NCBI RefSeq assembly: GCF_009925085.1
Contig: NZ_JAABNR010000003.1
Location: 1-64,000, forward strand
DNA: 64,000 nucleotides
DNA from: Stagnihabitans tardus
GTDB taxonomy: Bacteria > Pseudomonadota > Alphaproteobacteria > Rhodobacterales > Rhodobacteraceae
Reading direction: 5' to 3'
Of this stretch, positions 28,323-37,063 are shown in pieces; positions within the stretch are counted from its first letter, which is position 1; the number at the start of each line of letters is the position of its first letter. The notes beneath the pieces were generated by a model that saw nothing but the letters and a program-made list of their open reading frames with translations, was not told where the DNA came from and did not search any database. Position numbers and translations under genes: made by a program.

Positions 28323-29767
28323 GATTGGGCTCCGATATGGGCGGCAGCGCGCAGGGCCAGCGCCGCGATGGTCAAGGAGGGGTTCACGGCGGCAGAGGTC
28401 GGCAGGACCGAGGCATCGACGATGTAGAGGTTCTCCAGGTCATGCGCCTTCAGGTCGGGCGTCACGACCGAGGTCCGGGGGTCGAGCCCCATCCGCGCCG
28501 TGCCCATCTGGTGCGAAGGCAGCTTCTTCTCATAGGTCTTCGAAAGCACCAGGGGCCAGCCCGCCTTGCGCAGCACGGATTTCAAACGATCGGTCAGGAT
28601 CTGGTGCGCCTTGAAGTTGCTGCGCTTCCATTGCAGCACGATCCGCCCGTTTTGCCAGAGCACCCGGCTGTCGGGCATGGGCAGGTCTTCCGACATGGTC
28701 ATCATATGCATGGAATGATCGGCATAATGCCCGGCGAACCAGCGCGGCAACCCCGCCTCTGCTGCCATGATCGGCCCGGTGATCCGGCCCAGCATCTGCA
28801 CATTCCCCAAAGGCGCGCCTCCCGGCCCGCCCGTCAGGTACCAATCGTTGAAGCCGATGGTCTTCTCATAGACGGAGGTATTCCGCCGGAAGGGCGAATA
28901 GGCGATCACGGCCGAGATATTGTGGTTCATGAAGTTCCGACCCACCTGGTCGGAGGAGTTCGCAAGCCCGCTCTCCAAGAGCAGCACCGTCGACTGCACC
29001 GCCCCGGCGCAGAGGCAGACCACCGGAGCCCGCAGCACCTCCGCCCCAAGCTGCACCCCCGTCACCCTTCCCTTCTCGGCCAGAAGCCGCGTCACCCGCG
29101 CCCCCGTCCGCAGGGTCACATTCGGCGACAAAAGCGCCTTGTTCAGCACCCCCTCCGCATCCTTCTTCGCCCCCGTCGTATCGGGAAAGGCGTCCCAGGT
29201 CGTCGGCGCCCGCTTCAGCCATTTGTCGATATCCACCGCCAGGGGCACAGGACCCACGTTCAGCCCCTGGGCCCGCAACCGCCGGGCCAGGTCGGCCACC
29301 GAGGGCTCATCAGGAACCGGCGGGAAGGGATAGGGTTCGGAATGGGGCGGCTCGGTCATATCGTGATACAGTGCGCCGCGCACCTCGTAGAGCTTCTCGG
29401 CCTTGCAATACCAGGGCTCCAGCTCTTCATAACCATAGGGCCAGCCCGGGGTCGTGCCCTCCAGGTGCTTCAGGGGCCGAAAGTCCTCGGCCCGGTAACG
29501 CAAGACCACGGCGCCGTAGAACTTCGTGTTCCCCCCGGCCATGTAGTAATTGCCGGGGTGGAAGCTGCGGCCCTCGGGGTCATACCAATGCTCGTCCGAC
29601 TTGAAATGGCTGCGGCCGAAGATCGCCTCGGCGTCCCGCGCCTCGGGGCTGTCGGGCAGGCGTTCCCCGCGTTCCAGCACCAGCACCTTCTTGCCCGAGC
29701 CCGCCAGCCCCGCCGCGAGGCTCGCCCCGCCCATGCCAGAGCCTATGATGATCACATCCGCGTCCAT
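28319..29767 (-). CDS. GMC-family FAD-dependent oxidoreductase
   Basis: 482 residues. The FAD-binding dinucleotide fold is at the N-terminus (VIIIGSGMGGASLAAGLAG, LVLERG), with substrate-binding domain later (GGNTKFYGAVVLRYR). The GMC C-terminal region has HQMGTARMG and the terminal DASVLPTSAAVNPSLTIAAL block with the conserved Asn. Members oxidise alcohols or sugars and pass electrons to a cytochrome or oxygen. No signal peptide is seen. Start MDADVIIIG was chosen as the natural N-terminus of the FAD fold. First gene of the GMC-Dabb-glycerate kinase set. Confidence 0.9.
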   Translation of the reverse strand: MDADVIIIGSGMGGASLAAGLAGSGKKVLVLERGERLPDSPEARDAEAIFGRSHFKSDEHWYDPEGRSFHPGNYYMAGGNTKFYGAVVLRYRAEDFRPLKHLEGTTPGWPYGYEELEPWYCKAEKLYEVRGALYHDMTEPPHSEPYPFPPVPDEPSVADLARRLRAQGLNVGPVPLAVDIDKWLKRAPTTWDAFPDTTGAKKDAEGVLNKALLSPNVTLRTGARVTRLLAEKGRVTGVQLGAEVLRAPVVCLCAGAVQSTVLLLESGLANSSDQVGRNFMNHNISAVIAYSPFRRNTSVYEKTIGFNDWYLTGGPGGAPLGNVQMLGRITGPIMAAEAGLPRWFAGHYADHSMHMMTMSEDLPMPDSRVLWQNGRIVLQWKRSNFKAHQILTDRLKSVLRKAGWPLVLSKTYEKKLPSHQMGTARMGLDPRTSVVTPDLKAHDLENLYIVDASVLPTSAAVNPSLTIAALALRAAAHIGAQS

Positions 29768-29892
29768 GGTCCCCCCCCCGTTTCCCACCACGCTAGCGCA
29801 AGCCAATCCCCCTGTCTGCGCCCTATCCGCCCCGGCACCAAACCCGAACCGCCCCCTTGGCCTTGGCGATGGCTTGGGCCAAGGTGGCGGGC

Positions 29893-31296
29893 ATGACGAT
29901 TGCCCTTCCCCCAGCCGCCATGAAGCGGGTCGTGCCGCTGATCGTGGCCGTGGCCCTGCTCATGGAGAATATCGACAGCTCGGTCCTCTCGACCTCGCTG
30001 CCCGCCATGGCCTTGGATCTTGCGACCGATCCGATCCATCTGAAACTGGTCCTGACCTCTTACCTGCTGGCGCTGGCGGTCTTCATCCCGGCCTCGGGCT
30101 GGGCGGCGGACCGCTTCGGGTCGCGGCATGTCTTTCGCGCGGCCATCCTGGTCTTCACCCTGGGCTCCATCGCCTGCGGCCTGTCCCAGACCCTGTGGCA
30201 ACTGGTCTTCGCCCGCACCCTGCAGGGCATCGGAGGCTCGATGATGGTGCCCGTGGGCCGCCTGATCGTCCTGCGGTCGGTGCCCAAGGCGGGGCTGGTC
30301 AGCGCCATGGCCTGGCTGACCGTGCCCGCGCTGATGGGGCCGGTGATCGGGCCGCTCCTGGGCGGCTGGATCACCACCTATTGGAACTGGCGATGGATCT
30401 TCTGGATCAACATTCCGCTTTCCGTGGTGGGCCTCATCCTCGCCACGCTCCTGATCCCCGACATCCGCGAAGAGGCCACGAGCCGCTTCGACTGGAAGGG
30501 CTTCCTCATGGCCGGCCCGGGTCTGGCCTTCTTCCTGACCGGAGCCACCTTGGCCGGCCTGAACCTGGCGCCAGGGGTCCTGGTGGCCTCCCTCCTGGTC
30601 GGAGGCCTTGCCCTGCTCATCGCCTTTGTCGCCCATGCCCGCCGCGCGTCCGAGCCCTTGATCGACCTGCGGTTGCTCCGCCTGCCGACCTTCCGCATCT
30701 CGGTCACCGCGGGCACGCTCTTTCGGGTCGGAGTCGGCGCCCTGCCCTTCCTTCTGCCACTGATGTTCCAGCTGGGCTTCGGCCTGTCCGCCTTCGCAAG
30801 CGGCGCCCTGACCTTCGTCTCCGGCTTCGGCGCCATGGCGATGAAGTTCGCCGCCCAACCGCTGCTCAGGCGCTTTGGCTTCCGGGGCGTCCTCATCGGC
30901 AACGCCCTGGTCTCCGCCGCCCTCGGCCTTGCGCCCGCGCTCTTCACCCCCCTGACCCCCGCCCTGGTCATCCTGATGCTGCTTCTGATGGGCGGCCTGT
31001 CGCGCAGCCTGCAATTCACCGCGCTCAATGCCATCGCCTATGCCGATGTGCCGAAAGAGCAGCTCTCCTCCGCCACCTCCTTCACGGCGGTCCTGCAACA
31101 ACTGAGCGGGTCTTTGGGCATCACCCTCGCCGCCATGGGGCTGGAGGCCGCTGGCTGGTGGCGCGGGGTCGAGGCCACCGACCTTGGCAACTTCCCCTTC
31201 GTCTTCGTCCTTCTGAGCGCGCTTGGCCTGACCTCCGCCGCGCTTTTCCTGACACTGGACCGCCGCGCCGGAGAGGCCTTGGTCGACCGGAATTGA
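29893..31296 (+). CDS. MFS multidrug exporter, DHA2 (14-TMS) type
   Basis: 467 residues, highly hydrophobic, about 14 transmembrane helices. Motif C-like region (ALMGPVIGPLLGGWI) marks a drug/proton antiporter, WRWIFWINIP is the DHA2 signature, and GWAADRFGSRHVF is motif A. Acidic ENIDSSVL in helix 1 is the usual D1-type motif. The ATG at 29893 has AAGGTGG five to six bases upstream; start codons at 29857 (TTG) or 29869 are possible. No TetR-type regulator is adjacent, so the substrate is unknown. Confidence 0.9.
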   Translation: MTIALPPAAMKRVVPLIVAVALLMENIDSSVLSTSLPAMALDLATDPIHLKLVLTSYLLALAVFIPASGWAADRFGSRHVFRAAILVFTLGSIACGLSQTLWQLVFARTLQGIGGSMMVPVGRLIVLRSVPKAGLVSAMAWLTVPALMGPVIGPLLGGWITTYWNWRWIFWINIPLSVVGLILATLLIPDIREEATSRFDWKGFLMAGPGLAFFLTGATLAGLNLAPGVLVASLLVGGLALLIAFVAHARRASEPLIDLRLLRLPTFRISVTAGTLFRVGVGALPFLLPLMFQLGFGLSAFASGALTFVSGFGAMAMKFAAQPLLRRFGFRGVLIGNALVSAALGLAPALFTPLTPALVILMLLLMGGLSRSLQFTALNAIAYADVPKEQLSSATSFTAVLQQLSGSLGITLAAMGLEAAGWWRGVEATDLGNFPFVFVLLSALGLTSAALFLTLDRRAGEALVDRN

Positions 31297-31341
31297 CATT
31301 GCAGGCCGGGGGCGGTCATCTCGCGGAAAAAGGAGATTTCC

Positions 31342-32115
31342 GTGGAAATCAACGTCACCTTCGACCGCCCCGAAGAGGGCCCGCGCTCTGGCCCCGTGAC
31401 GGTCGGCTGGTTCCTGACCTCGGACAAGGGGGCGGTGCTTTATGACCCGCCGGAGCGGTTGATCTTCCGCCAGACCAACAAGGCGCATTCCAAGTCGGCC
31501 AGCCGTTGCCCGGCGGTGATCCAGATGGAGAGCCGGTATTTCGTGGTGAAATGCCCCTTCGATCTGCACATCGGCTTTGGCCGCGACGACAAGGGCAAGC
31601 CGCACCTGGTCAACCGCCTGGGCGCGGCCTCCCCGGTGCGCGGCAACAAGCTGAACGAGCTTCTGACCCTGGTGTCAGAGGCCGAGTGGCGCTATCCTGA
31701 CCGCCCCACGGTGCAGATGTCGCTGCCCTACTGCTTCATCGCCGACGAGCTGGTCTATATCTCTCAAATCGGCACCTTTGCGCATTACCGGCCCAATCCG
31801 CTCCCGGGGACGATCTTCGGCGGCCGCTTCCCGCTGAACGCCTGGCCGAGGCCGCTGATGTGGGCCTTCGAATGGCACGAGCCCGAGAAGGACATCATCC
31901 TGCGTCGAGGCGAGCCCTTGTTCTATTGCCAGTTCGAGGCCGAGGGGCCGGACAGGCCCGTCCAAGTGGTCGAGGCCGAACGCACCCCGGAGCTGGCGAA
32001 ATACATGGAGCAGATCGGCGGCGTGGTGAACTATGTCAACCAGACCTTCGGGCTCTTCAAGGCGGCAGAGGCCCTGCGACCCGCGAAGCTCCTGACGCCC
32101 AAGGTTCGGGAGTGA
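31342..32115 (+). CDS. Conserved hypothetical protein (257 residues)
   Basis: Starts at a GTG with AGGAG six bases upstream. No family recognised. It is soluble, without signal or membrane segment, rich in aromatic residues and prolines, with blocks SRCPAVIQMESRYFVVKCPF, QMSLPYCFIADEL, GGRFPLNAWPRPLMWAFEWH and GEPLFYCQFEAEG. The repeated Phe/Trp/Pro pattern suggests a beta-rich fold. It begins 45 bases after the MFS gene on the same strand and may be co-transcribed. Codon use is like the neighbours. Confidence 0.7.
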   Translation: MEINVTFDRPEEGPRSGPVTVGWFLTSDKGAVLYDPPERLIFRQTNKAHSKSASRCPAVIQMESRYFVVKCPFDLHIGFGRDDKGKPHLVNRLGAASPVRGNKLNELLTLVSEAEWRYPDRPTVQMSLPYCFIADELVYISQIGTFAHYRPNPLPGTIFGGRFPLNAWPRPLMWAFEWHEPEKDIILRRGEPLFYCQFEAEGPDRPVQVVEAERTPELAKYMEQIGGVVNYVNQTFGLFKAAEALRPAKLLTPKVRE

Positions 32116-32130
32116 AGGGTTCGGGGGTTA

Positions 32131-32185
32131 CGGTGCGCTGAAGCGCACCCTACTCGTGTGGCGTAGGGTGCGCTTCAGCGCACCG
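32131..32185. repeat. Inverted pair of REP-like palindromic units forming a perfect 23-bp stem
   Basis: 32131-32153 (CGGTGCGCTGAAGCGCACCCTAC) and 32163-32185 are exact reverse complements separated by nine bases. Each arm also contains its own small hairpin. The unit matches the copy at 17639-17660. It sits between convergent genes (stops at 32115 and 32192), a typical REP position, and can act as a bidirectional transcript end. Confidence 0.8.
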
Positions 32186-32191
32186 CTCCGC

Positions 32192-32962
32192 TCACGCCCT
32201 CCGCCGCGCCATCCAATCGCCATGCAGCCCCGGCGGCGCCACCAGAAGCCCCTCCGCCTGCGGATGCGCCGCGTTATAGACCAAGGGCCGCCCGGACGGA
32301 TCGCTGACCACCACCCCCACCCGCTCCGCGATCAGGGCCCCCGCCGCGGTATCCCATTCCCAGGCCGGCCGCATCGAGATCAGCCCGTCGAAAGCCCCCT
32401 CCGCCACCAGGCAGAACCTCCAGGCCAAGGAGGCGCGGAAGTTGCGCTTGCAGGGCGGCACGCCGCCCGGCCAGAACTCCGGCTCCAGCGCGGTGCGGTT
32501 GGTCAGGACCTGCGGCAACGGCGGCGTGGCCCTGGGCGCAATCCCCTTGCCGTTCCTCGTCGCAGGCCCGCCCGCATGGGCCGCATAGGTCACACCGGTC
32601 GCGGGCAGATGCACCACGGCGGCAACGGGGCGACCCTCGGTCACCACGGCCAGCGAGATCGAAAAGCTCTCCGCCCCCTCGATGAAGGACCGCGTCCCAT
32701 CGATCGGATCCAGCACGAAGACCGTGGCACAGTCCAGCCGCGCCGGGCTGTCGGTGCTTTCCTCCGACAGCCAGCCATAGCCCGGCCGCGCCGCCCGCAG
32801 GACCCGCTCCAGATGCGCGTTCACGGCCAGGTCGGCCTCGGTCACCGGGCCCTGGGCATCGGGCTTCTCCCAGACCTTGGGAGACTGCCGCCAGAAGCCC
32901 AGGGCGATCCGCCCCGCAGCCTCTGCCGCGCCCAGGATCAAGGCGAGGTCATTCTCCGGCAA
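32192..32962 (-). CDS. cysQ: 3'(2'),5'-bisphosphate nucleotidase, CysQ-like (IMPase superfamily)
   Basis: 256 residues. Dephosphorylates PAP formed during sulfate assimilation, or acts as an inositol monophosphatase. Lithium-sensitive phosphatase motifs are present: GPVTEADLAVN, WLSEES (the LSEES form favours CysQ), VLDPIDGTRSFIEG and PAWEWDTAAG. Its start overlaps the end of the upstream pmbA gene by 14 bases, so both are one operon. Confidence 0.88.
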   Translation of the reverse strand: MPENDLALILGAAEAAGRIALGFWRQSPKVWEKPDAQGPVTEADLAVNAHLERVLRAARPGYGWLSEESTDSPARLDCATVFVLDPIDGTRSFIEGAESFSISLAVVTEGRPVAAVVHLPATGVTYAAHAGGPATRNGKGIAPRATPPLPQVLTNRTALEPEFWPGGVPPCKRNFRASLAWRFCLVAEGAFDGLISMRPAWEWDTAAGALIAERVGVVVSDPSGRPLVYNAAHPQAEGLLVAPPGLHGDWMARRRA

Positions 32963-34286
32963 GCATCAACCCCTGCACCAGAAGCGAGGGCACGCGGGTG
33001 CCGTGGTGGTCCTTGGCGTCATTGGCGGCGATGAGGCCTCCCAGCATCTCGATCAGGTTGCCCGCGATGGTGCATTCGTTGACCGGGCGGATGATCTGGC
33101 CGTTTTCCACCCAGAACCCACTGGCGCCGCGCGAATAATCCCCCGTCGTCGGGTTGATCGTCGAACCGATGAGCGAGGTCACCAGAAGCCCCGTCCCCAT
33201 CTGCGCAAGCAAGTCCTCGCGGGTATATCCCCCCGGCGTCAGGTCGATATTCGTGGTCGAGGGCGAAGGCGGCGCCCCCGTCCCGCGCGAGGCATTCCCG
33301 GTCGATGCCATCCCCAGCTTGCGCCCCGTCGCCAGGTCCAGCGTCCAGCCGGCCAAGACGCCGTCATCCACGATCACCCGCCGCTTCGTCGCCAGCCCCT
33401 CCCCGTCGAAGGGCCGCGAGCCGGGGATGCGCTTGCGCAAAGGGTCCTCGATCACCGACATACCCTTGGGCAGGACCTGGGCGCCAAGCTTGTCGCGCAG
33501 CCAGGAGGTCCCCCGCACGATCATCGACCCATTCACCGCCTGGATCAGGTGGCCCACCAGCGACGAGGCCACCCTTTCGTCAAACACCACCGGATAGGCC
33601 CCGGTCGGCGGCTTCGAGGCCCCCAGCCGCGCCAGCGCCCGCTCCGCCGCCCTTGCGCCGATCTCTTCGGCCCCTGGCATGTCGGCGGCAAAGATCCGCC
33701 CCTCGGCGGCCCAATCGCGCTCCATCCCGGTGCCTTCACCGACAAAGGCCACGGCGGACAGCGAGTGAGAGGTCCGGCCATAGCCGCCGGAAAACCCGTT
33801 CGACATGGCCAGATGGATCGCCCGGCGGGAATAGCCGCCCGAGGCCTCGACCTGCACCACGCCGGGCCGCATCGCGGCAGCCTCCACCGCCCGCGCCCCC
33901 GCCTCCAGGGCGGCGGCAGAGGGTTCCTCGGCGGGGTCCGACAGCTCCAGGGCGGCGGCGTCCCAGTCCCGCGCCAATTGGTCGGGGTCAGCGAGGCCCG
34001 CCGTCGGGTCCTCGGGCGCCTCGCGTGCCATGGCCACCGCCCGCTCCGCCAGCCGCGCCAGGGTCGAGGCCGAGACATCCGAAGCCGAGACGCAGGCCTG
34101 CCGATGCCCGATCAGCACGCGCAGGCCAACCTCGACGCCCTCGGCCCGCTCGGCCTGCTCCAGCGCGCCCTTGCGGATGTCGATGCTTTGGCTTTGGCCA
34201 TGGACCGCGATGGCATCGGCGGATTGGGCCCCGGCCTTCTTGGCCTCGGCCAGAAGACGGGCGGTCAGGTCGTTCAGATCATGCAT
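32949..34286 (-). CDS. pmbA: PmbA/TldD-family metalloprotease-like protein (PmbA type)
   Basis: 445 residues. PmbA (TldE) partners TldD, which carries the catalytic HExxH; the pair degrades unfolded peptides such as microcin precursors and CcdA. This protein lacks HExxH, as expected for the PmbA subunit. Blocks present: AQSADAIAVHGQSQSIDIRKG near the N-terminus, GLRVLIGHRQACVSASD, YPVVFDERVASSLVGH, and the C-terminal GFWVENGQIIRPVNECTIAGN. Start MHDLNDLTARLL was chosen; a partial copy of the intergenic repeat lies directly upstream. Confidence 0.92.
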   Translation of the reverse strand: MHDLNDLTARLLAEAKKAGAQSADAIAVHGQSQSIDIRKGALEQAERAEGVEVGLRVLIGHRQACVSASDVSASTLARLAERAVAMAREAPEDPTAGLADPDQLARDWDAAALELSDPAEEPSAAALEAGARAVEAAAMRPGVVQVEASGGYSRRAIHLAMSNGFSGGYGRTSHSLSAVAFVGEGTGMERDWAAEGRIFAADMPGAEEIGARAAERALARLGASKPPTGAYPVVFDERVASSLVGHLIQAVNGSMIVRGTSWLRDKLGAQVLPKGMSVIEDPLRKRIPGSRPFDGEGLATKRRVIVDDGVLAGWTLDLATGRKLGMASTGNASRGTGAPPSPSTTNIDLTPGGYTREDLLAQMGTGLLVTSLIGSTINPTTGDYSRGASGFWVENGQIIRPVNECTIAGNLIEMLGGLIAANDAKDHHGTRVPSLLVQGLMLAGE

Positions 34287-34288
34287 GG

Positions 34289-34318
34289 GGATTCCCCTTT
34301 CACGTCCAGATATGGGCG
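34289..34318 (-). repeat. Degenerate intergenic repeat copy upstream of pmbA
   Basis: The minus strand reads CATATCTGGACGTGAAAGGGG, a shortened form of GATATCTGGGCAAGTATGAAAGGGG (compare 40201-40225). Its GGGGAATCCCC end abuts the pmbA ATG. It occupies the divergent gap between pmbA and the aminotransferase gene. Confidence 0.5.
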
Positions 34319-34388
34319 AAAGCACCCCGGACCTCAAGGCTTGCGCCTGCCCGAGAAGCCCCCTACCCCTAGGCGGCGGAGGTGCCCC

Positions 34389-35504
34389 ATGACCGGCGAG
34401 AGCTATTTCCTGTATCACTCCATCGGCCAATACCCGGCCAAGGCGCGCGACCTGGCGGCTGCGATGGCCGATTTCGCGGTCTGTTGGGGGACGGCGGATG
34501 ACAGCCAATGGGGCCATGTGCTGCCGCTGCGGCAAAGGTTCATCGACCGGTGGAGCGCGATCATCAACGCGCCGCAGGGGGCTCTGACGACGTTCGAAAG
34601 CGTGACCCAGGCCTTTCATGCGCTGCTGATCTCGCTTCCCCCGGGCCATCTGCGGGGGAAAAAGCTTTTGGTGGCGGCGGATTGCTTTCCGTCGAACCAT
34701 TTCCTCTTGCAGGGCATGGGTCAGAAATACGGCTTCGAGTTGAAGACCGTGGCGCTGCGCCAGGGGGCTGCGGCGGTCGAGGAGGAGGATTTCCTCGACG
34801 CCTGGACGCCGGATGTGGGGCTGGCGCTTCTGACCTGGGTGTCGTCCACGAGTTCGGCGCGGATCGACCTGCCCCGGATGGTGGCCCATGGGCGGCGGAT
34901 GGGGTCGCTGGTGGGGGTGGATATCACCCAGGCGGCGGGGCTTTTGCGCTTTGACGTCATGGCGCCGGAGGTGGATTTTGCGGTCTCGACCTCCCTGAAA
35001 TGGATGTGCGGGACGCCGGGGGCGGGGGTGCTTTACCTCTCACCGCGCCTGATCCCGCATTGCCAGCCCGAGCTGCGGGGATGGTTCAGCCAGGACAATC
35101 CCTTCAACTGGGATATCAGCCGGTTTTCCTATGCGGGCGATATCCGGCGCTTTGACAATGGCACGCCGGGGGTCATCGCTGCGGTGGCTTCGCTGCCCGC
35201 GCTCGATTGGCATGCGGCCCAGGACAAGGCGGCCATCTTGGCCCATAACCGCAAGCTGACGGCGCGGCTGATCGACCTGGCCGATGAATTGAGCCTTTCG
35301 CTGGTCACCCCGCGAGATGAGGCGCGGCGGGGCGGTTCGGTCATGGTGAAACTGCCCGAGACGCAGAACGCCCAAGCCCTGGTCGCTTCGCTGCGCGCCC
35401 AGGGCATCACGACCGACGCCAGGGGTCAGACCCTGCGGCTCTCGCCCGGGGTCATGACGACGGACGCAGGCGTGGACCGCCTTGCCGCCGCGCTGAAGCG
35501 CTAG
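34389..35504 (+). CDS. Class V aminotransferase-fold PLP enzyme (kynureninase/cysteine desulfurase-like)
   Basis: 371 residues. A fold-type I PLP enzyme with VDITQAAGLLRFD (Asp binding the pyridine nitrogen), VSTSLKWMCGTPGAG (Lys forming the Schiff base) and a C-terminal GITTDARGQTLRLSPG block, which recalls kynureninases. The exact substrate is not clear; kynureninase is one candidate, but it is shorter than the usual 400-plus residues. Start ATG 34389 follows GGAGGTGCCCC. It is divergent from pmbA and overlaps the convergent pcaR-like gene by four bases. Confidence 0.8.
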   Translation: MTGESYFLYHSIGQYPAKARDLAAAMADFAVCWGTADDSQWGHVLPLRQRFIDRWSAIINAPQGALTTFESVTQAFHALLISLPPGHLRGKKLLVAADCFPSNHFLLQGMGQKYGFELKTVALRQGAAAVEEEDFLDAWTPDVGLALLTWVSSTSSARIDLPRMVAHGRRMGSLVGVDITQAAGLLRFDVMAPEVDFAVSTSLKWMCGTPGAGVLYLSPRLIPHCQPELRGWFSQDNPFNWDISRFSYAGDIRRFDNGTPGVIAAVASLPALDWHAAQDKAAILAHNRKLTARLIDLADELSLSLVTPRDEARRGGSVMVKLPETQNAQALVASLRAQGITTDARGQTLRLSPGVMTTDAGVDRLAAALKR

Positions 35505-36244
35505 CGGAGCACGCGGCGCAACGCCTCTTGCACCCGCAACAGAGCGGTCACCAGCGCCGCATCCGGCGCTCCCACCGCCGCCATCCCGGTGTTCAGCGCC
35601 GCCACGACCCGGCGCTGTTCGTTCAGAAGCGGCACGGCCAGCGACCTCAGCCCAAGCTCGACCTCCTGCTCGACCCAGGCAAAGCCCTGCACGCGGGCGC
35701 GGGCGACCTCCGCCATGACCTCCCCCGGATCGGTCCGCGAGAACGAGGTCCGGGGGGAGAGGTCGCTTGCCTCCACCACGGCCCGCGCCTGGGCCTCGGG
35801 CAGCGCGGCCAGCAGCACCCGCCCCATCGAGGTGCAATGCGCCGGCAGCCGCGACCCCGGCAGAAGGCCGATCGACATGACCCGCCTTTGCGCCGCACGG
35901 GCGATATAGACGATCTCGGTCCCGTCCAGGATGCCGACCGAGCAGCTTTGGCCGATCTGATCCGACAGCTGATCCAGCCAGGGCTGCACCACCTGCGCCA
36001 GGGGCAAGGCGGCCAAAGCCCCGATCCCCAGCCGCAGCACCCTTGGCGTCAGGGTAAAGAACTTGCCGTCGTAATCGGCGTAACCCTGGTCATGCAGCGT
36101 CAAAAGACAGCGCCGCGCCGTGGCGCGGTCCAGCCCCGTCGCCTCGGCCACGTCGGAAATCGTCCGGCGCGGGTGGTCGCCAAAGCTCTCCAGCACGCGC
36201 AGGCCCTTGGCCAAGGAGGCGATGAGGTCGGTCTTGTTCACCAT
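35501..36244 (-). CDS. pcaR: IclR-family regulator of the beta-ketoadipate pathway (PcaR/PcaU-like)
   Basis: 247 residues. N-terminal winged helix (ISDVAEATGLDRATARRCLLTL) and C-terminal IclR effector domain (SIGLLPGSRLPAHCTSMGRVLLA). It is divergent from pcaIJF, the usual target, with 102 bases between. Homologues sense beta-ketoadipate or protocatechuate and activate pca genes. Start MVNKTDLIASLAKG fits the family; the long in-frame upstream extension crosses pcaI and is not real. Confidence 0.85.
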   Translation of the reverse strand: MVNKTDLIASLAKGLRVLESFGDHPRRTISDVAEATGLDRATARRCLLTLHDQGYADYDGKFFTLTPRVLRLGIGALAALPLAQVVQPWLDQLSDQIGQSCSVGILDGTEIVYIARAAQRRVMSIGLLPGSRLPAHCTSMGRVLLAALPEAQARAVVEASDLSPRTSFSRTDPGEVMAEVARARVQGFAWVEQEVELGLRSLAVPLLNEQRRVVAALNTGMAAVGAPDAALVTALLRVQEALRRVLR

Positions 36245-36295
36245 GCGCACAAGAATGCACGATAAGTGAACAAAGATCAACAGGCGCACAAAATG
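36245..36295. promoter_or_regulatory. Direct repeats in the pcaR-pcaI intergenic region (possible regulator sites)
   Basis: GCGCACAAGAATG (36245-36257) and GCGCACAAAATG (36284-36295) are near-identical and 39 bases apart, roughly four helical turns. IclR/PcaR-type regulators often bind two or three such repeats. Their position between the divergent starts supports a role in controlling both genes. Confidence 0.4.
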
Positions 36296-36346
36296 ACTTG
36301 AGCGAGGGCCCAAGCGGGCGCAATCACAGGGCCAAAGGGGGATTTC

Positions 36347-37063
36347 ATGGACAAGACACTTCCCAGCCTGACCGAGGCCGTTTCGGGCATCCCCGATGGC
36401 GCCTCGGTGATGATCGGCGGCTTCGGCGGATCGGGCTCGCCCATCGAACTGATCCATGCGCTGATCGACCGCTTCCACGCCACGGGGCATCCGACGGGCC
36501 TGACCGTGATCAACAACAACGCAGGCAACGGCCATGTGGGCCTGGCCGCGCTGATCGAGGCGGGGATGGTGGCAAAGCTCATCTGCTCCTTCCCGCGTTC
36601 GGCCGATCCGGTGGTCTTCACCGAGCTTTACCTGGCCGGAAAGATCGAACTGGAGCTGGTCCCGCAAGGGACGCTCGCCGAGCGCATCCGAGCAGGCGGC
36701 GCGGGCATCCCGGCCTTTTACACGCCGACCTCCTATGGCACCGACCTCGCCCAAGGCAAACCGGTCGAGGTCTTCGAAGGCCGTCCCTACGTCCAGGAGC
36801 GCTGGCTGAAGGCTGATTTCGCGCTGATCAAGGCGCAGGTGGGCGACCGCTTCGGCAACCTGACCTATCGGGCCGCGGCGCGCAACTTCTCGCCCCTGAT
36901 GGCCACGGCGGCCAAGGTCACCATCGCCCAGGTCTCGGTCATCGGCGAGATCGACCCCGAAGCCGTCATCACCCCCGGCATCTTCGTGCAAGCCGTGGTG
37001 CAGGTGGAAAACCCCAAGCAGGAAGAGACCCTGAACCGGCAAAAGGCGGCCTATCCATGCTGA
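36347..37063 (+). CDS. pcaI: 3-oxoadipate CoA-transferase subunit A
   Basis: 238 residues. With PcaJ it transfers CoA from succinyl-CoA to 3-oxoadipate, the penultimate step of aromatic-acid degradation. Family I CoA-transferase alpha-subunit features: DGASVMIGGFGGSGSP (glycine-rich CoA-binding loop), ELVPQGTLAERIRAGGAGIPAFYTPT and RAAARNFSPLMATAA. It overlaps pcaJ by seven bases. First gene of pcaIJF, opposite the IclR-type regulator. Confidence 0.94.
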   Translation: MDKTLPSLTEAVSGIPDGASVMIGGFGGSGSPIELIHALIDRFHATGHPTGLTVINNNAGNGHVGLAALIEAGMVAKLICSFPRSADPVVFTELYLAGKIELELVPQGTLAERIRAGGAGIPAFYTPTSYGTDLAQGKPVEVFEGRPYVQERWLKADFALIKAQVGDRFGNLTYRAAARNFSPLMATAAKVTIAQVSVIGEIDPEAVITPGIFVQAVVQVENPKQEETLNRQKAAYPC

